DNA of 23,350 nt from a virus, in the IMG/VR virus record IMGVR_UViG_3300026257_000025, positions 1 to 23,350 of that record; one strand, written 5' to 3'. The position numbers were made by a program, and so were the translations under genes. The notes under the pieces are model-generated. The model did no database searches and was not told the origin of the DNA. It saw only the letters and a list, made by a program, of their open reading frames with translations. Below, piece by piece: positions 1 through 6,837 of the stretch; within the stretch, counting starts at the first letter, position 1; the number at the start of each line of letters is the position of its first letter.

Positions 1-278
1 GAAATTTTGGCATGCATGTGGATAGTGTATTACAAGCCAACGAAATGAATAAGAATTTTCATTTAGATAATAAAATGCAGTATGATTATCTAATGGATAG
101 TATAAAATTTGGAAATAGGCAATGGCTCAAGAAAAAGGAAGACGAAAATATAGAAATTATACAAAAGTTTTTTGGATATTCTTTTATGAAGGCCAAAGAG
201 ACCCTTAGTCTATTAAATGATGATAAGTTAGATCTCATAAAGAGCTACCTTAGTACTTCTAAAGGTGGAAAAGTATAA
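1..278 (+). CDS. 62: Sliding-clamp loader small subunit gp62, C-terminal part (5' end outside window)
   Basis: The frame is open to the left edge, so this is the C-terminal part of a longer gene; the ATG at 12 is internal. The residues VLQANEMNKNFHLDNKMQYD, followed by a stretch containing ENIEIIQKFFGYS and a KGGK-type tail, match what I recall of gp62 from marine T4-like phages. With gp44, gp62 forms the clamp loader that places the gp45 clamp on DNA for polymerase gp43. The identification is supported by the next gene being regA, the T4-type order 62-regA-43. The N-terminal part and any gp44 gene lie to the left. I am fairly sure of the family; the call rests on remembered family sequence and synteny, not on catalytic motifs, which gp62 lacks. 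Confidence 0.8.
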   Translation, partial: NFGMHVDSVLQANEMNKNFHLDNKMQYDYLMDSIKFGNRQWLKKKEDENIEIIQKFFGYSFMKAKETLSLLNDDKLDLIKSYLSTSKGGKV

Positions 279-281
279 ATA

Positions 282-315
282 CCTGTATAACTTAATTAAT
301 TATTAAATATACAGG
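282..315 (+). promoter_or_regulatory. Inverted repeat between gp62 and regA
   Basis: Positions 282-289 (CCTGTATA) and 308-315 (TATACAGG) are a perfect 8-base inverted repeat around an 18-base AT-only-looking loop. It ends 12 bases before the regA start and is not followed by a T tract, so it does not look like an intrinsic terminator. A T4-like late box, TATAAATA, lies at 274-281 across the gp62 stop codon. The element may be an RNA hairpin in the regA leader or a DNA operator. A regulatory role is inferred only from position. Confidence 0.45.
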
Positions 316-327
316 CAATTTATTGAA

Positions 328-747
328 ATGAGTGATCAAGAGAATTACTTTAACATAGACTATCCAGGGTATTCACCCCTAGAAATTTCCTTAAACGACC
401 CAGAAGATTTTCTGAAAGTCAGGGAAACATTGTCTCGAATTGGAGTAGCTTCAAAAAAGGAAAAAGTCCTTTATCAATCATGCCATATACTACATAAGAA
501 AGGACGATACTTTATCACACATTTTAAAGAACTGTTCGCTCTTGATGGCAAAGAAGCTGATTTCCAAGATAACGATTTACAAAGAAGAAATACTATTGCT
601 AAACTTCTCCAAGATTGGGGTTTAGTAAAAATATTAACTGAACAAGAAGATTTGGCACCTTTAAGTCAGATAAAAATTATATCGTTTAAAGAGAAAGGTG
701 AGTGGGAACTAATCCCCAAATACAATATTGGAAAGAAAGTTAAATAA
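328..747 (+). CDS. regA: RegA translational repressor
   Basis: A protein of 139 residues, slightly longer than T4 RegA (122). The segment FLKVRETLSRIGVASKKEK, then LYQSCHILHKKGRYFI, HFKELFALDGK and RRNTIAKLLQDWGLV, is the typical RegA core of T4-like phages. RegA binds early phage mRNAs at their translation start regions and blocks ribosome loading, mainly on replication genes. It follows gp62 as in T4. The ATG at 328 has no clear Shine-Dalgarno sequence, which would suit a gene under translational control. An inverted repeat lies just upstream. The first 20 or so residues (NYFNIDYPGYSPLEI) are an extension relative to T4, and an internal start cannot be excluded. The gene overlaps the next one by 20 bases. 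Confidence 0.9.
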   Translation: MSDQENYFNIDYPGYSPLEISLNDPEDFLKVRETLSRIGVASKKEKVLYQSCHILHKKGRYFITHFKELFALDGKEADFQDNDLQRRNTIAKLLQDWGLVKILTEQEDLAPLSQIKIISFKEKGEWELIPKYNIGKKVK

Positions 748-2005
748 GAACCAAATACAAGCCCTCCAACTTATAAAGACAAAACAGGACGAAGTGGGGC
801 CTGGTTTCTGTGTGCTCAAATGGTATCACCAGGAAATGCACTTAGGAACAGGTAGAGCCCACTCCTGCTATCATTGTCCTACGCATCAAATACCTTTAGG
901 AGCAGATTTACACAACACACCTCACAAAATTGAACAAAGGGCAACGATGTTACAAGGTGGCAAACCTTCAGAGTGCTCTTATTGTTGGGAGGTAGAGGAT
1001 CTTAATTTAATCTCAGATAGGCAGACACTTGCAGTACAATTTTTCAAACATAATCGAGACATAGTAAAAGAGGCACAAGATGCAGGCCTTGAATATGTTT
1101 ATCCTAAGTATTTAGAAATATCATTTACAAATAAATGTCAAATGGCATGTAGTTATTGTGGTCCTGTATTTAGCACAACTTGGGAAAAGGAAATAGAAAA
1201 ACATGGACCATATGGTTTATCAAAACCTTATAATTTAATACATACACCTCAAATAGAAAATTCTCCATATATACAAAAATTTTGGAAGTGGTTTCCACAA
1301 GCTTATGAACATTTATTTGTTCTTAGGGTTACAGGAGGAGAACCCTTATTAGATAAGAATACATATAAGCTCTTAGAATATGTGAAAGCTAATCCTAGGG
1401 AAGGCCTAACATTCCATTGTAATTCTAATCTTATGGTTACTGAAAACAGAGTAATAAAATATATTAATCTAGTTAAAGATATACCTAATACAAAACTTTA
1501 TGTCAGTATAGATTCATGGGGCAAACAAGCAGAGTATATCAGGCACGGATTAGATATGGGACATTTTGAAGAGAACCTTCATAAGGTTTTAGCAAGCGGT
1601 GTTCCTATAGGAATAATGTGTACATTTAACTTCTTGTCTATTCCAAATTCAAGTGAGTTTATTTTTAAAATAGCAGAACTTAAGAATACATATGGGGATT
1701 TAATTACAGTAGACATGCCCTATATGGTAGAGCCAGACCACCTTTCAGCACAAATCGCTGACGATTATCATATAAGTATAATGGAGAACAGTTTAAAAGA
1801 AATGGAAAAATATCCACAGTTTACGACTGGAGAGATAGAGAAATATAGAAAGACAGTTGGCTGGATAAAAGCAAATAGGTTCAAAGGTGAAGAACTAGAA
1901 AAAAATAGAAAAGACTTTTGGACTTTTATAACAGAACATGATAGAAGGAGAGGCACAAATTTTTATGAAGCCTTCCCTAATATAGGATTTAGAAATGAAG
2001 GATAA
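728..2005 (+). CDS. Radical SAM protein with N-terminal cysteine motifs
   Basis: A 425-residue protein. Cys137, Cys141 and Cys144 form the CxxxCxxC motif that binds the SAM-cleaving 4Fe-4S cluster, and GGEP at 203-206 is the usual SAM-binding motif. Before the barrel are two cysteine pairs, C47/C50 and C83/C86, next to a conserved-looking stretch LHNTPHKIEQRA. They could hold an auxiliary cluster or zinc, like the twitch/SPASM domains that usually follow the barrel. The substrate is unknown. The gene starts with TTG at 728, inside regA (20-base overlap); a GTG at 794 is an alternative start, and the conserved region begins near residue 27. It overlaps the following oxygenase by 11 bases, which implies translation coupling and perhaps a shared pathway. 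Family call secure, function open. Confidence 0.85.
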   Translation: MERKLNKNQIQALQLIKTKQDEVGPGFCVLKWYHQEMHLGTGRAHSCYHCPTHQIPLGADLHNTPHKIEQRATMLQGGKPSECSYCWEVEDLNLISDRQTLAVQFFKHNRDIVKEAQDAGLEYVYPKYLEISFTNKCQMACSYCGPVFSTTWEKEIEKHGPYGLSKPYNLIHTPQIENSPYIQKFWKWFPQAYEHLFVLRVTGGEPLLDKNTYKLLEYVKANPREGLTFHCNSNLMVTENRVIKYINLVKDIPNTKLYVSIDSWGKQAEYIRHGLDMGHFEENLHKVLASGVPIGIMCTFNFLSIPNSSEFIFKIAELKNTYGDLITVDMPYMVEPDHLSAQIADDYHISIMENSLKEMEKYPQFTTGEIEKYRKTVGWIKANRFKGEELEKNRKDFWTFITEHDRRRGTNFYEAFPNIGFRNEG

Positions 2006-2678
2006 AGAGATACACACACCATCTTCTAGTCAAGTATATTGCATAAACAATCCTTTGATAATGACAATGGATGATTTATTACCAGAAGATTGTTTTGAAG
2101 AATTAAATAATGAAGTTGATAAATATTGCAAATTTACTAAGTCTAGTGTTGTTGGCCCAAAAGGAAAATCCGTTCAAGACCGTAAAAGAACAAGTCAAAC
2201 AGGAAATACACTTAATTACCATAAATCACCAGCAGCCCTAATGTTTTTAGATGTTGCAGCAACAGCATTAAGACTACACCCAGCACAAGCAGAGCCTTGT
2301 CAAATAATAAAATATGATATGGGTGAACAATATGAGCCACATCAAGATACATTTACAGAAGAAACATTACAATCACATGCCCCTGAGTCAGGCCAAAGAA
2401 TAGCAACTGCATTACTATATTTAAATGATGTAGAAGATGGCGGAGAAACAGATTTTCCTAATATGAATATTACAATAGAACCTAAAAGGAATAGATGTGT
2501 TTTCTTTGCTACAACTCACATGGGTACAGAAACACCATTAGAGTTATCGTTACATGGAGCTCTTCCTGTAATTAGAGGACAAAAAAAGGCTATTAATGTA
2601 TGGTTTAGAAAAGGTGTATATGATCAAGTAATGTATCAAGACTACCTGAATACAATAGAAAATGCTAAAAACAGTTAA
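1995..2678 (+). CDS. 2-oxoglutarate/Fe(II) oxygenase, prolyl-4-hydroxylase-like
   Basis: A 227-residue protein with the double-stranded beta-helix signature of the P4H family. His116 and Asp118 (in EPHQD) and the distal His187 are the iron ligands, and Lys197, ten residues after the distal His, is placed to bind the 2-oxoglutarate C5 carboxylate. YLNDVEDGGETDFP (142-155) is a typical strand-turn of the family. Such enzymes hydroxylate peptide or other side chains. They are common in marine T4-like phages, where substrates are unknown. The gene overlaps the radical SAM gene by 11 bases, so the two are probably coexpressed. All catalytic residues are present, unlike the second oxygenase-like protein at 11810. 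Family call strong; substrate not inferable. Confidence 0.9.
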   Translation: MKDKEIHTPSSSQVYCINNPLIMTMDDLLPEDCFEELNNEVDKYCKFTKSSVVGPKGKSVQDRKRTSQTGNTLNYHKSPAALMFLDVAATALRLHPAQAEPCQIIKYDMGEQYEPHQDTFTEETLQSHAPESGQRIATALLYLNDVEDGGETDFPNMNITIEPKRNRCVFFATTHMGTETPLELSLHGALPVIRGQKKAINVWFRKGVYDQVMYQDYLNTIENAKNS

Positions 2679-2684
2679 AACTCT

Positions 2685-2692
2685 TATAAATA
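2685..2692 (+). promoter_or_regulatory. T4-like late promoter box before hsp20
   Basis: TATAAATA matches the T4 late promoter box exactly. In T4 the box covers about -13 to -6, so the transcript would start near 2698, at the first base of the hairpin at 2698-2718. It lies in a 78-base gap between genes, which favours a real site over chance in AT-rich DNA. Confidence 0.6.
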
Positions 2693-2697
2693 ATAAT

Positions 2698-2718
2698 GGA
2701 TGCGCCGAAAGGGTATCC
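2698..2718 (+). promoter_or_regulatory. GNRA-capped hairpin at predicted 5' end of hsp20 mRNA
   Basis: Bases 2698-2703 pair with 2713-2718 (GGATGC against GGTATCC, with a G-U pair at 2702/2714), G2704 is bulged, and CC 2705-2706 pairs with GG 2711-2712 around a GAAA loop. This gives eight pairs with one bulge and a GNRA tetraloop. In DNA, AATAAT 2692-2697 and ATTATT 2721-2726 extend the dyad. The Shine-Dalgarno sequence AGGAGG (2743-2748) lies outside it. The hairpin may protect the mRNA 5' end or act in control of hsp20; there is no sign of a classic ROSE or FourU thermometer that masks the ribosome site. Confidence 0.6.
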
Positions 2719-2756
2719 GTATTATTAACCTTGCTAACTAATAGGAGGAAACTAAA

Positions 2757-3206
2757 ATGGTAAGCATAAACACGACAAACTGGGACAATTTCGTCCAAAC
2801 ATTTCCACAAATCGAAAGAGAATTCATAGGCTTCAATAAGGTATTTGATGCAATAACAGCATCTAGCCCTGGAGTTCAAAGTTCCTTTCCACCTTACAAT
2901 GTTAAGAAAGTGGATGACACAAATTTCATTATCGAAATAGCCGTTTCAGGCTTTAAGAAGAATGAAATTACAATAAGAAAAGAATCTAAAGATGGTTCAG
3001 TACTTATTGTAGAAGGTAACCAAGAAAAAGATAAAGAATCTAATTTTATACACAAAGGTATAGCTGAAAGAAACTTTACTAGAGCTTGGAACCTTGCAGA
3101 CACAATAGAAATTAAGTCTGCAAAAATGGATAATGGTGTTTTGGCAATAGCATTAGAAAATGTTGTTCCGGAATCTCAAAAACCACAAGTGATAGACATT
3201 AAATAA
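2757..3206 (+). CDS. hsp20: Small heat-shock protein Hsp20 (IbpA-like)
   Basis: A 149-residue alpha-crystallin-family chaperone. Residues about 44-140 form the crystallin domain, with PPYNVKKVDDTNFIIEIAVS close to the IbpA pattern, then GIAERNFTRAWNLAD and a C-terminal tail in which a short hydrophobic motif (VIDI) may mediate oligomer contacts. Small heat-shock proteins hold unfolding proteins in a refoldable state without ATP. Hsp20 genes near gp43 are typical of marine T4-like phages. The start is set by a strong AGGAGG at 2743-2748, eight bases before the ATG. A late promoter box and a 5' hairpin precede it, which suggests control separate from the replication genes, perhaps to support capsid protein folding. 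Confidence 0.93.
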   Translation: MVSINTTNWDNFVQTFPQIEREFIGFNKVFDAITASSPGVQSSFPPYNVKKVDDTNFIIEIAVSGFKKNEITIRKESKDGSVLIVEGNQEKDKESNFIHKGIAERNFTRAWNLADTIEIKSAKMDNGVLAIALENVVPESQKPQVIDIK

Positions 3207-3224
3207 TTAAAGGAGATAGGGAGC

Positions 3225-3569
3225 ATGTCAAACATTCAAATAGTTAAACTAACAACAGGTGAGGATCTAATAGGTGATGTAACAGAGTCGGAGATTGAAG
3301 GTAGAGGATTTCTAGTTATCGATAAACCGGCCATTATTATGATGATGCCAAATCCTGGAAGTGAAACTGATTTTAGCGTGGGACTTGCTCCTTACGCTCC
3401 ATTTGCAAAAGACCACAAAGTACCAGTCTTTCCAACTCATATTGTTTCACTTTATGATCCTGGTAAAGATATGTTAAACGCATACAATACAAAATTTGGA
3501 TCTGGAATTGTTCAGCCAGACTTTATAAATAAAAAGGTGTTGAACGAAACTATTAAAAAAGGAAAGTAA
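3225..3569 (+). CDS. Conserved small phage protein, possible Sm-like fold
   Basis: A 114-residue soluble protein I do not recognise by name. The N-terminus IQIVKLTTGEDLIGDVTE resembles the first strands of an Sm/LSm barrel (hydrophobic-x-L-x-x-G-x-x-hydrophobic-x-G), followed by KPAIIMMMPNPG and a C-terminal NAYNTKFGSGIV motif that looks conserved. An RNA-binding role would suit a site between hsp20 and a nuclease, but this is weak inference. AAGGAG lies eight bases before the start codon. The gene ends directly against the thermonuclease gene (TAA then ATG), so the two are probably translated together, together with hsp20 upstream. Confidence 0.75.
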   Translation: MSNIQIVKLTTGEDLIGDVTESEIEGRGFLVIDKPAIIMMMPNPGSETDFSVGLAPYAPFAKDHKVPVFPTHIVSLYDPGKDMLNAYNTKFGSGIVQPDFINKKVLNETIKKGK

Positions 3570-3971
3570 ATGTATGAATACAGAGTTAAGATTGTCAAAA
3601 TAATTGACGGAGATACAGTAGATGTGGATATCGACTTGGGCTTCGGTTGTTGGCTCAAAAAACAGAGAATACGTCTGCATGGGATCGATACTCCCGAAAG
3701 TAGAACCCGTGACCTCGACGAGAAACGATACGGACTTATGGCTAAGAAATTCCTCACGCAGCAGATTGAAGATGGAGCTATACTCAAAACAAGGCTCGAT
3801 AAAAAAGGAAAATATGGTAGGATACTTGGTGAATTTATTAGTTTAGATGGCAACACTAATATTAATGAACTTATGATCCACAAACATCATGCCGTTTCCT
3901 ATCACGGCGCAAGTAAAGCAGATATAGCAGAAGGCCACTTGCGAAATAGGACCAGAGTTAAAGAAATATAA
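3570..3971 (+). CDS. Thermonuclease (SNase-like endonuclease)
   Basis: A 133-residue protein with the staphylococcal-nuclease OB-fold pattern: IDGDT at 12-16, then RIRLHGIDTPESR at 33-45, then GKYGRILGEF at 80-89. The residues Arg35, Asp40, Thr41, Glu43 and Arg84 correspond to the calcium-binding and catalytic residues of the family, so it should be an active calcium-dependent nuclease on DNA or RNA. No signal peptide is seen, so it should act in the cytoplasm, perhaps in host DNA breakdown or in nucleotide recycling. It abuts the previous gene with no gap. A strong promoter for gp43 starts immediately after its stop codon. Confidence 0.92.
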   Translation: MYEYRVKIVKIIDGDTVDVDIDLGFGCWLKKQRIRLHGIDTPESRTRDLDEKRYGLMAKKFLTQQIEDGAILKTRLDKKGKYGRILGEFISLDGNTNINELMIHKHHAVSYHGASKADIAEGHLRNRTRVKEI

Positions 3972-4000
3972 TTGACTCAAGGTTCGTAAGAGCTTATAAT
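3972..4000 (+). promoter_or_regulatory. Sigma70-type promoter before gp43 (P1), with dyad
   Basis: TTGACT at 3972-3977 and TATAAT at 3995-4000, with an ideal 17-base spacer. Half-sites GACTC (3974-3978) and GAGCT (3990-3994) are 11 bases apart, and GGT lies at spacer positions 4-6. The same plan occurs at 12472 and 12935. The likely transcript starts about 20 bases before the gp43 ATG, so host polymerase can transcribe the replication operon early. Confidence 0.85.
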
Positions 4001-4026
4001 GTGTATATTATGTTTAAGGTGTTGTT

Positions 4027-6528
4027 ATGAATTTTTATACTTATGCGAGACATTACGGCGATAAGATACTTTTCCGTGGTGTAGACGAATACGGAGCAAG
4101 GGTTACTCGAAAAGAATCTTTCAGACCTACGCTCTTTCACAAGACAGACAAACCCACAAAATACAAATCTATTTTTGGCGAGCCTGTAGCTCCTATTAAA
4201 TTTGAAAGCAACAAAGCAGCTACAGAGCATTTTAATACTTACAAAGATGTGGAGAACTATCCAATCTTTGGCCAAAACTATTACGCATACCAATATATCA
4301 CCGAGAAATATCCTGGTGTTATAACATGGGATGCTAAACAAATGGCAATCTACTCTATTGATATTGAAACAACATCAGAAGGTGGATTTCCAAATGTGGA
4401 CTCTCCCTCCGAGAAAGTGTTAGTTATCACACTTCAAAACAACAACACCAAAGAGATAACAACATGGGGTTTGGGAGAGTTCACTCCTGGTGAAGATACA
4501 AAACATTTAAATATAGAATATGTTAAATGTGATGATGAGGAAGAATTACTTAATGCTTTCTTAGGATGGTGGAAAGATAATACTCCTGACATTATTACAG
4601 GTTGGAACAGCAATTTGTTTGACATGCCATATCTTATTACAAGAGTTCAAAGGGTATTAGGTGAGAATGAACATAAAAGATTCTCTCCTTTTGGATTAGT
4701 TAACAAAAGGCCTATTAGATTTGCAGCTGGTAGGGAAATGACAGCATTTGAAATTACAGGTGTTGCACAATTAGATTATATAGACTTATATAAGAAGTTT
4801 ACTTATGTTACAAGAGAGAGTTATAAACTAGACTTTATTGCTGAAACAGAATTAGGTAAGAACAAATTAGAGTCAGGCTTTGACACATTTAAAGAATTTT
4901 ATGATAATGATTGGAATAGATTTGTAGAGTATAATATTATAGATACAGTTATTGTTGATGAGTTAGAAGATAAGATGAAACTTATTGAACTTGCTATTAC
5001 AATGGCTTATGACGCTAAATGTAATTATAATGATGTATTCTCAGCTGTTCGAACTTGGGATAGTTTATTATATAATCATTTATGGGAAAAGAATATCGTA
5101 GTCCACCAAGGTGGTGGTAGAAAAGAAAGGCAAATAGAAGGCGCTTATGTTCAAGAACCAAATCCTGGAGCTTATGATTGGGTGTGTAGTTTTGATGCTA
5201 CTAGCCTGTATCCTAGTATCCTAATGCAACACAATATGAGTCCAGAGACGATTGTTCCTGGATTTAAATATGATGTTAAAGTAGACGATCAATTAGATAG
5301 ATATCAATTAGATAAGTTAAAAGAAAAGAACTACACTATGGCAGGAAATGGTTCCTGTTATACAAGAGAAAAGAGAGGATTATTTCCTGAGATTGTACAG
5401 AAGTTTTTTGATGATAGATTGAGATATAAAAGACTTATGCAGAAGGCACAAAAGGATTATCAAGAAACAGGAGCATTACATCACAAAAATGAAATTAGTA
5501 AATATAACAATTTCCAGATGGCTCGTAAGATTCAATTAAACAGTTTATATGGTGCCCTGGCCAATCAATACTTTAGATTCTATGATGATAGGATTGCTGA
5601 AGGGATTACAATGTCTGGCCAGTTAATTATTAGAGATACTGCAAAGGCATTAGATGCTTATATGAATAAAGTATGTGGGACAGATGATGAAATGTATTCT
5701 TTTTATAGTGATACAGATTCTTGTTATGTTACATGTAAGAAATTGGTAGAGAATTTCTTCCCAGATAAAGATATAGATAAGGTTGTAGGCCTTCTTGATA
5801 AGATAGGCACAGATAAAATTGAACCTGCTATTGCACAAGCAATGACAAAGTTAGGTAATTACACTAATGCTTTTGAACATAAAATAGATTTTAAGAGAGA
5901 AGTTATAGCAGATAAAGGCGTATTTGTTGCTAAGAAACGATATGCTTTAAATGTATTAGATGATGAAGGATTGAGATTAAAAGAACCCAAGTTAAAGGTT
6001 ATGGGTTTAGAGATAGTGAGAAGTAGCACACCAGGCCCTATTAGAGCCTCTCTAAAAGAAGCTGTTAGGCTTATACTTACCTCAGATGAGGAACACTTAC
6101 AAACATTTATAGAGGAAGCCAAACAGGAGTTTAAAGCTAGAACACCTGAGGATATTGCATTTCCTCGAGGTTGTAATAATTTAAGAAAGTACACCTCAGA
6201 TGCAGACATATACACAAAAGGAACACCTATACATGTTAGAGGTAGTTTATTATATAATAATTTAATAAAGAAAAAGAAACTTAATCTTAAGTATGAGAAA
6301 ATACAAGAGGGCGATAAAATTAAATTCTTGTATTTAAAAGAACCTAATAATATTGGTGAGAATACTATTGCATTTGTAACAAAACTCCCTAAAGAGTTTG
6401 ATGTTGACAAATATATAGATTATGATTTAATTTTCCAAAAGGCATTTGTAGATCCTTTGGAAAACATTTTAAAACCTTTGGGGTGGAACACAGAACCCCA
6501 AGCAACATTGGAGGATTTATTTGCATGA
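4027..6528 (+). CDS. 43: Family B DNA polymerase gp43
   Basis: An 833-residue replicative polymerase; T4 gp43 has 898. All exonuclease and polymerase motifs are present: Exo I with Asp112 and Glu114 (DIET), Exo II with Asp199 (NSNLFD), Exo III with Tyr302 and Asp306 (YNIID), motif A with Asp390 (DATSLYPS), motif B with Lys501 to Gly509 (KIQLNSLYG), and motif C with Asp562 and Asp564 (YSDTDS). It should synthesise phage DNA with proofreading, working with gp45, gp44/62, gp41 and ssDNA-binding protein. AAGG sits about seven bases before the ATG. Promoter P1 drives it. The end overlaps the next gene in an ATGA arrangement. No intein or intron interrupts it. Confidence 0.98.
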   Translation: MNFYTYARHYGDKILFRGVDEYGARVTRKESFRPTLFHKTDKPTKYKSIFGEPVAPIKFESNKAATEHFNTYKDVENYPIFGQNYYAYQYITEKYPGVITWDAKQMAIYSIDIETTSEGGFPNVDSPSEKVLVITLQNNNTKEITTWGLGEFTPGEDTKHLNIEYVKCDDEEELLNAFLGWWKDNTPDIITGWNSNLFDMPYLITRVQRVLGENEHKRFSPFGLVNKRPIRFAAGREMTAFEITGVAQLDYIDLYKKFTYVTRESYKLDFIAETELGKNKLESGFDTFKEFYDNDWNRFVEYNIIDTVIVDELEDKMKLIELAITMAYDAKCNYNDVFSAVRTWDSLLYNHLWEKNIVVHQGGGRKERQIEGAYVQEPNPGAYDWVCSFDATSLYPSILMQHNMSPETIVPGFKYDVKVDDQLDRYQLDKLKEKNYTMAGNGSCYTREKRGLFPEIVQKFFDDRLRYKRLMQKAQKDYQETGALHHKNEISKYNNFQMARKIQLNSLYGALANQYFRFYDDRIAEGITMSGQLIIRDTAKALDAYMNKVCGTDDEMYSFYSDTDSCYVTCKKLVENFFPDKDIDKVVGLLDKIGTDKIEPAIAQAMTKLGNYTNAFEHKIDFKREVIADKGVFVAKKRYALNVLDDEGLRLKEPKLKVMGLEIVRSSTPGPIRASLKEAVRLILTSDEEHLQTFIEEAKQEFKARTPEDIAFPRGCNNLRKYTSDADIYTKGTPIHVRGSLLYNNLIKKKKLNLKYEKIQEGDKIKFLYLKEPNNIGENTIAFVTKLPKEFDVDKYIDYDLIFQKAFVDPLENILKPLGWNTEPQATLEDLFA

Positions 6529-6755
6529 GACACGGAAAAGATAGGCCATACTCTGCCACAGGAGGTAGAAAAGCCAGGCGTGAACGAGCATTAGAGCGTT
6601 TACAAAAAACTAAATTTACACCCAAGACAATGTCTAACGGGAAGGAAAGAAATGAAACGAACTGGACAGAGAAAAAAGCAAATCAAATTGAAACGCTTGA
6701 AGGAAGAATTAAGACATCAGACACAAAGGGGTATGTTTCAAGAGAAAACCGTTAA
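6525..6755 (+). CDS. Small basic protein, unknown function
   Basis: A 76-residue reading frame starting at the ATGA overlap with the gp43 stop, the usual sign of coupled translation. The N-terminus MRHGKDRPYSATGGRKARRE is strongly basic and is followed by RALERLQKTKFTP, so a nucleic-acid-binding role is possible. The earlier ATG at 6483 in the same frame lies inside gp43 and is unlikely to be used. From 6652 on, a second frame overlaps this one by 104 bases. The composition after residue 42 becomes polar and featureless, so the functional protein may be mainly the N-terminal half. No known family recognised. Confidence 0.6.
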   Translation: MRHGKDRPYSATGGRKARRERALERLQKTKFTPKTMSNGKERNETNWTEKKANQIETLEGRIKTSDTKGYVSRENR

Positions 6756-6837
6756 GGACCAAGCAGAGAGAATAGAAGAACAATGGAAGAAGATACAAGA
6801 ATTACAAGAGTCGCTATTATCGGATACGGATTTGTAG
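6652..6837 (+). CDS. Small coiled-coil protein, uncertain
   Basis: A 61-residue frame overlapping the preceding gene by 104 bases and the following dehydrogenase by 55. It begins with a basic stretch (MKRTGQRKKQIKLKRLKEE) and continues as a heptad-like helix (QAERIEEQWKKIQELQESLL). A purine-rich Shine-Dalgarno-like stretch (GGAAGGAAAG) precedes the ATG. Double overlap argues against it, while the regular helix pattern argues for it. It may be a real overprinted gene or a chance open frame. I have no family for it. Confidence 0.4.
   Translation: MKRTGQRKKQIKLKRLKEELRHQTQRGMFQEKTVKDQAERIEEQWKKIQELQESLLSDTDL

Noticed and set aside
3524-3531. TATAAATA boxes inside genes (also 10765-10772 and 17493-17500)
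   Set aside because: They occur within coding sequence at no fixed distance from a start and are expected by chance in AT-rich DNA.
4010-4030. Six-codon frame (MFKVLL) ending over the gp43 start
   Set aside because: It has no ribosome site and is too short to judge; probably chance.
5859-6410. A 183-codon open frame on the minus strand inside gp43, and other minus-strand frames
   Set aside because: They lie antisense to strongly supported genes and show no domain or ribosome site. They follow from the codon bias of AT-rich genes.
6483-6524. Upstream ATG extending the small gene at 6525
   Set aside because: It lies inside gp43 and the ATGA junction at 6525 is the natural start.
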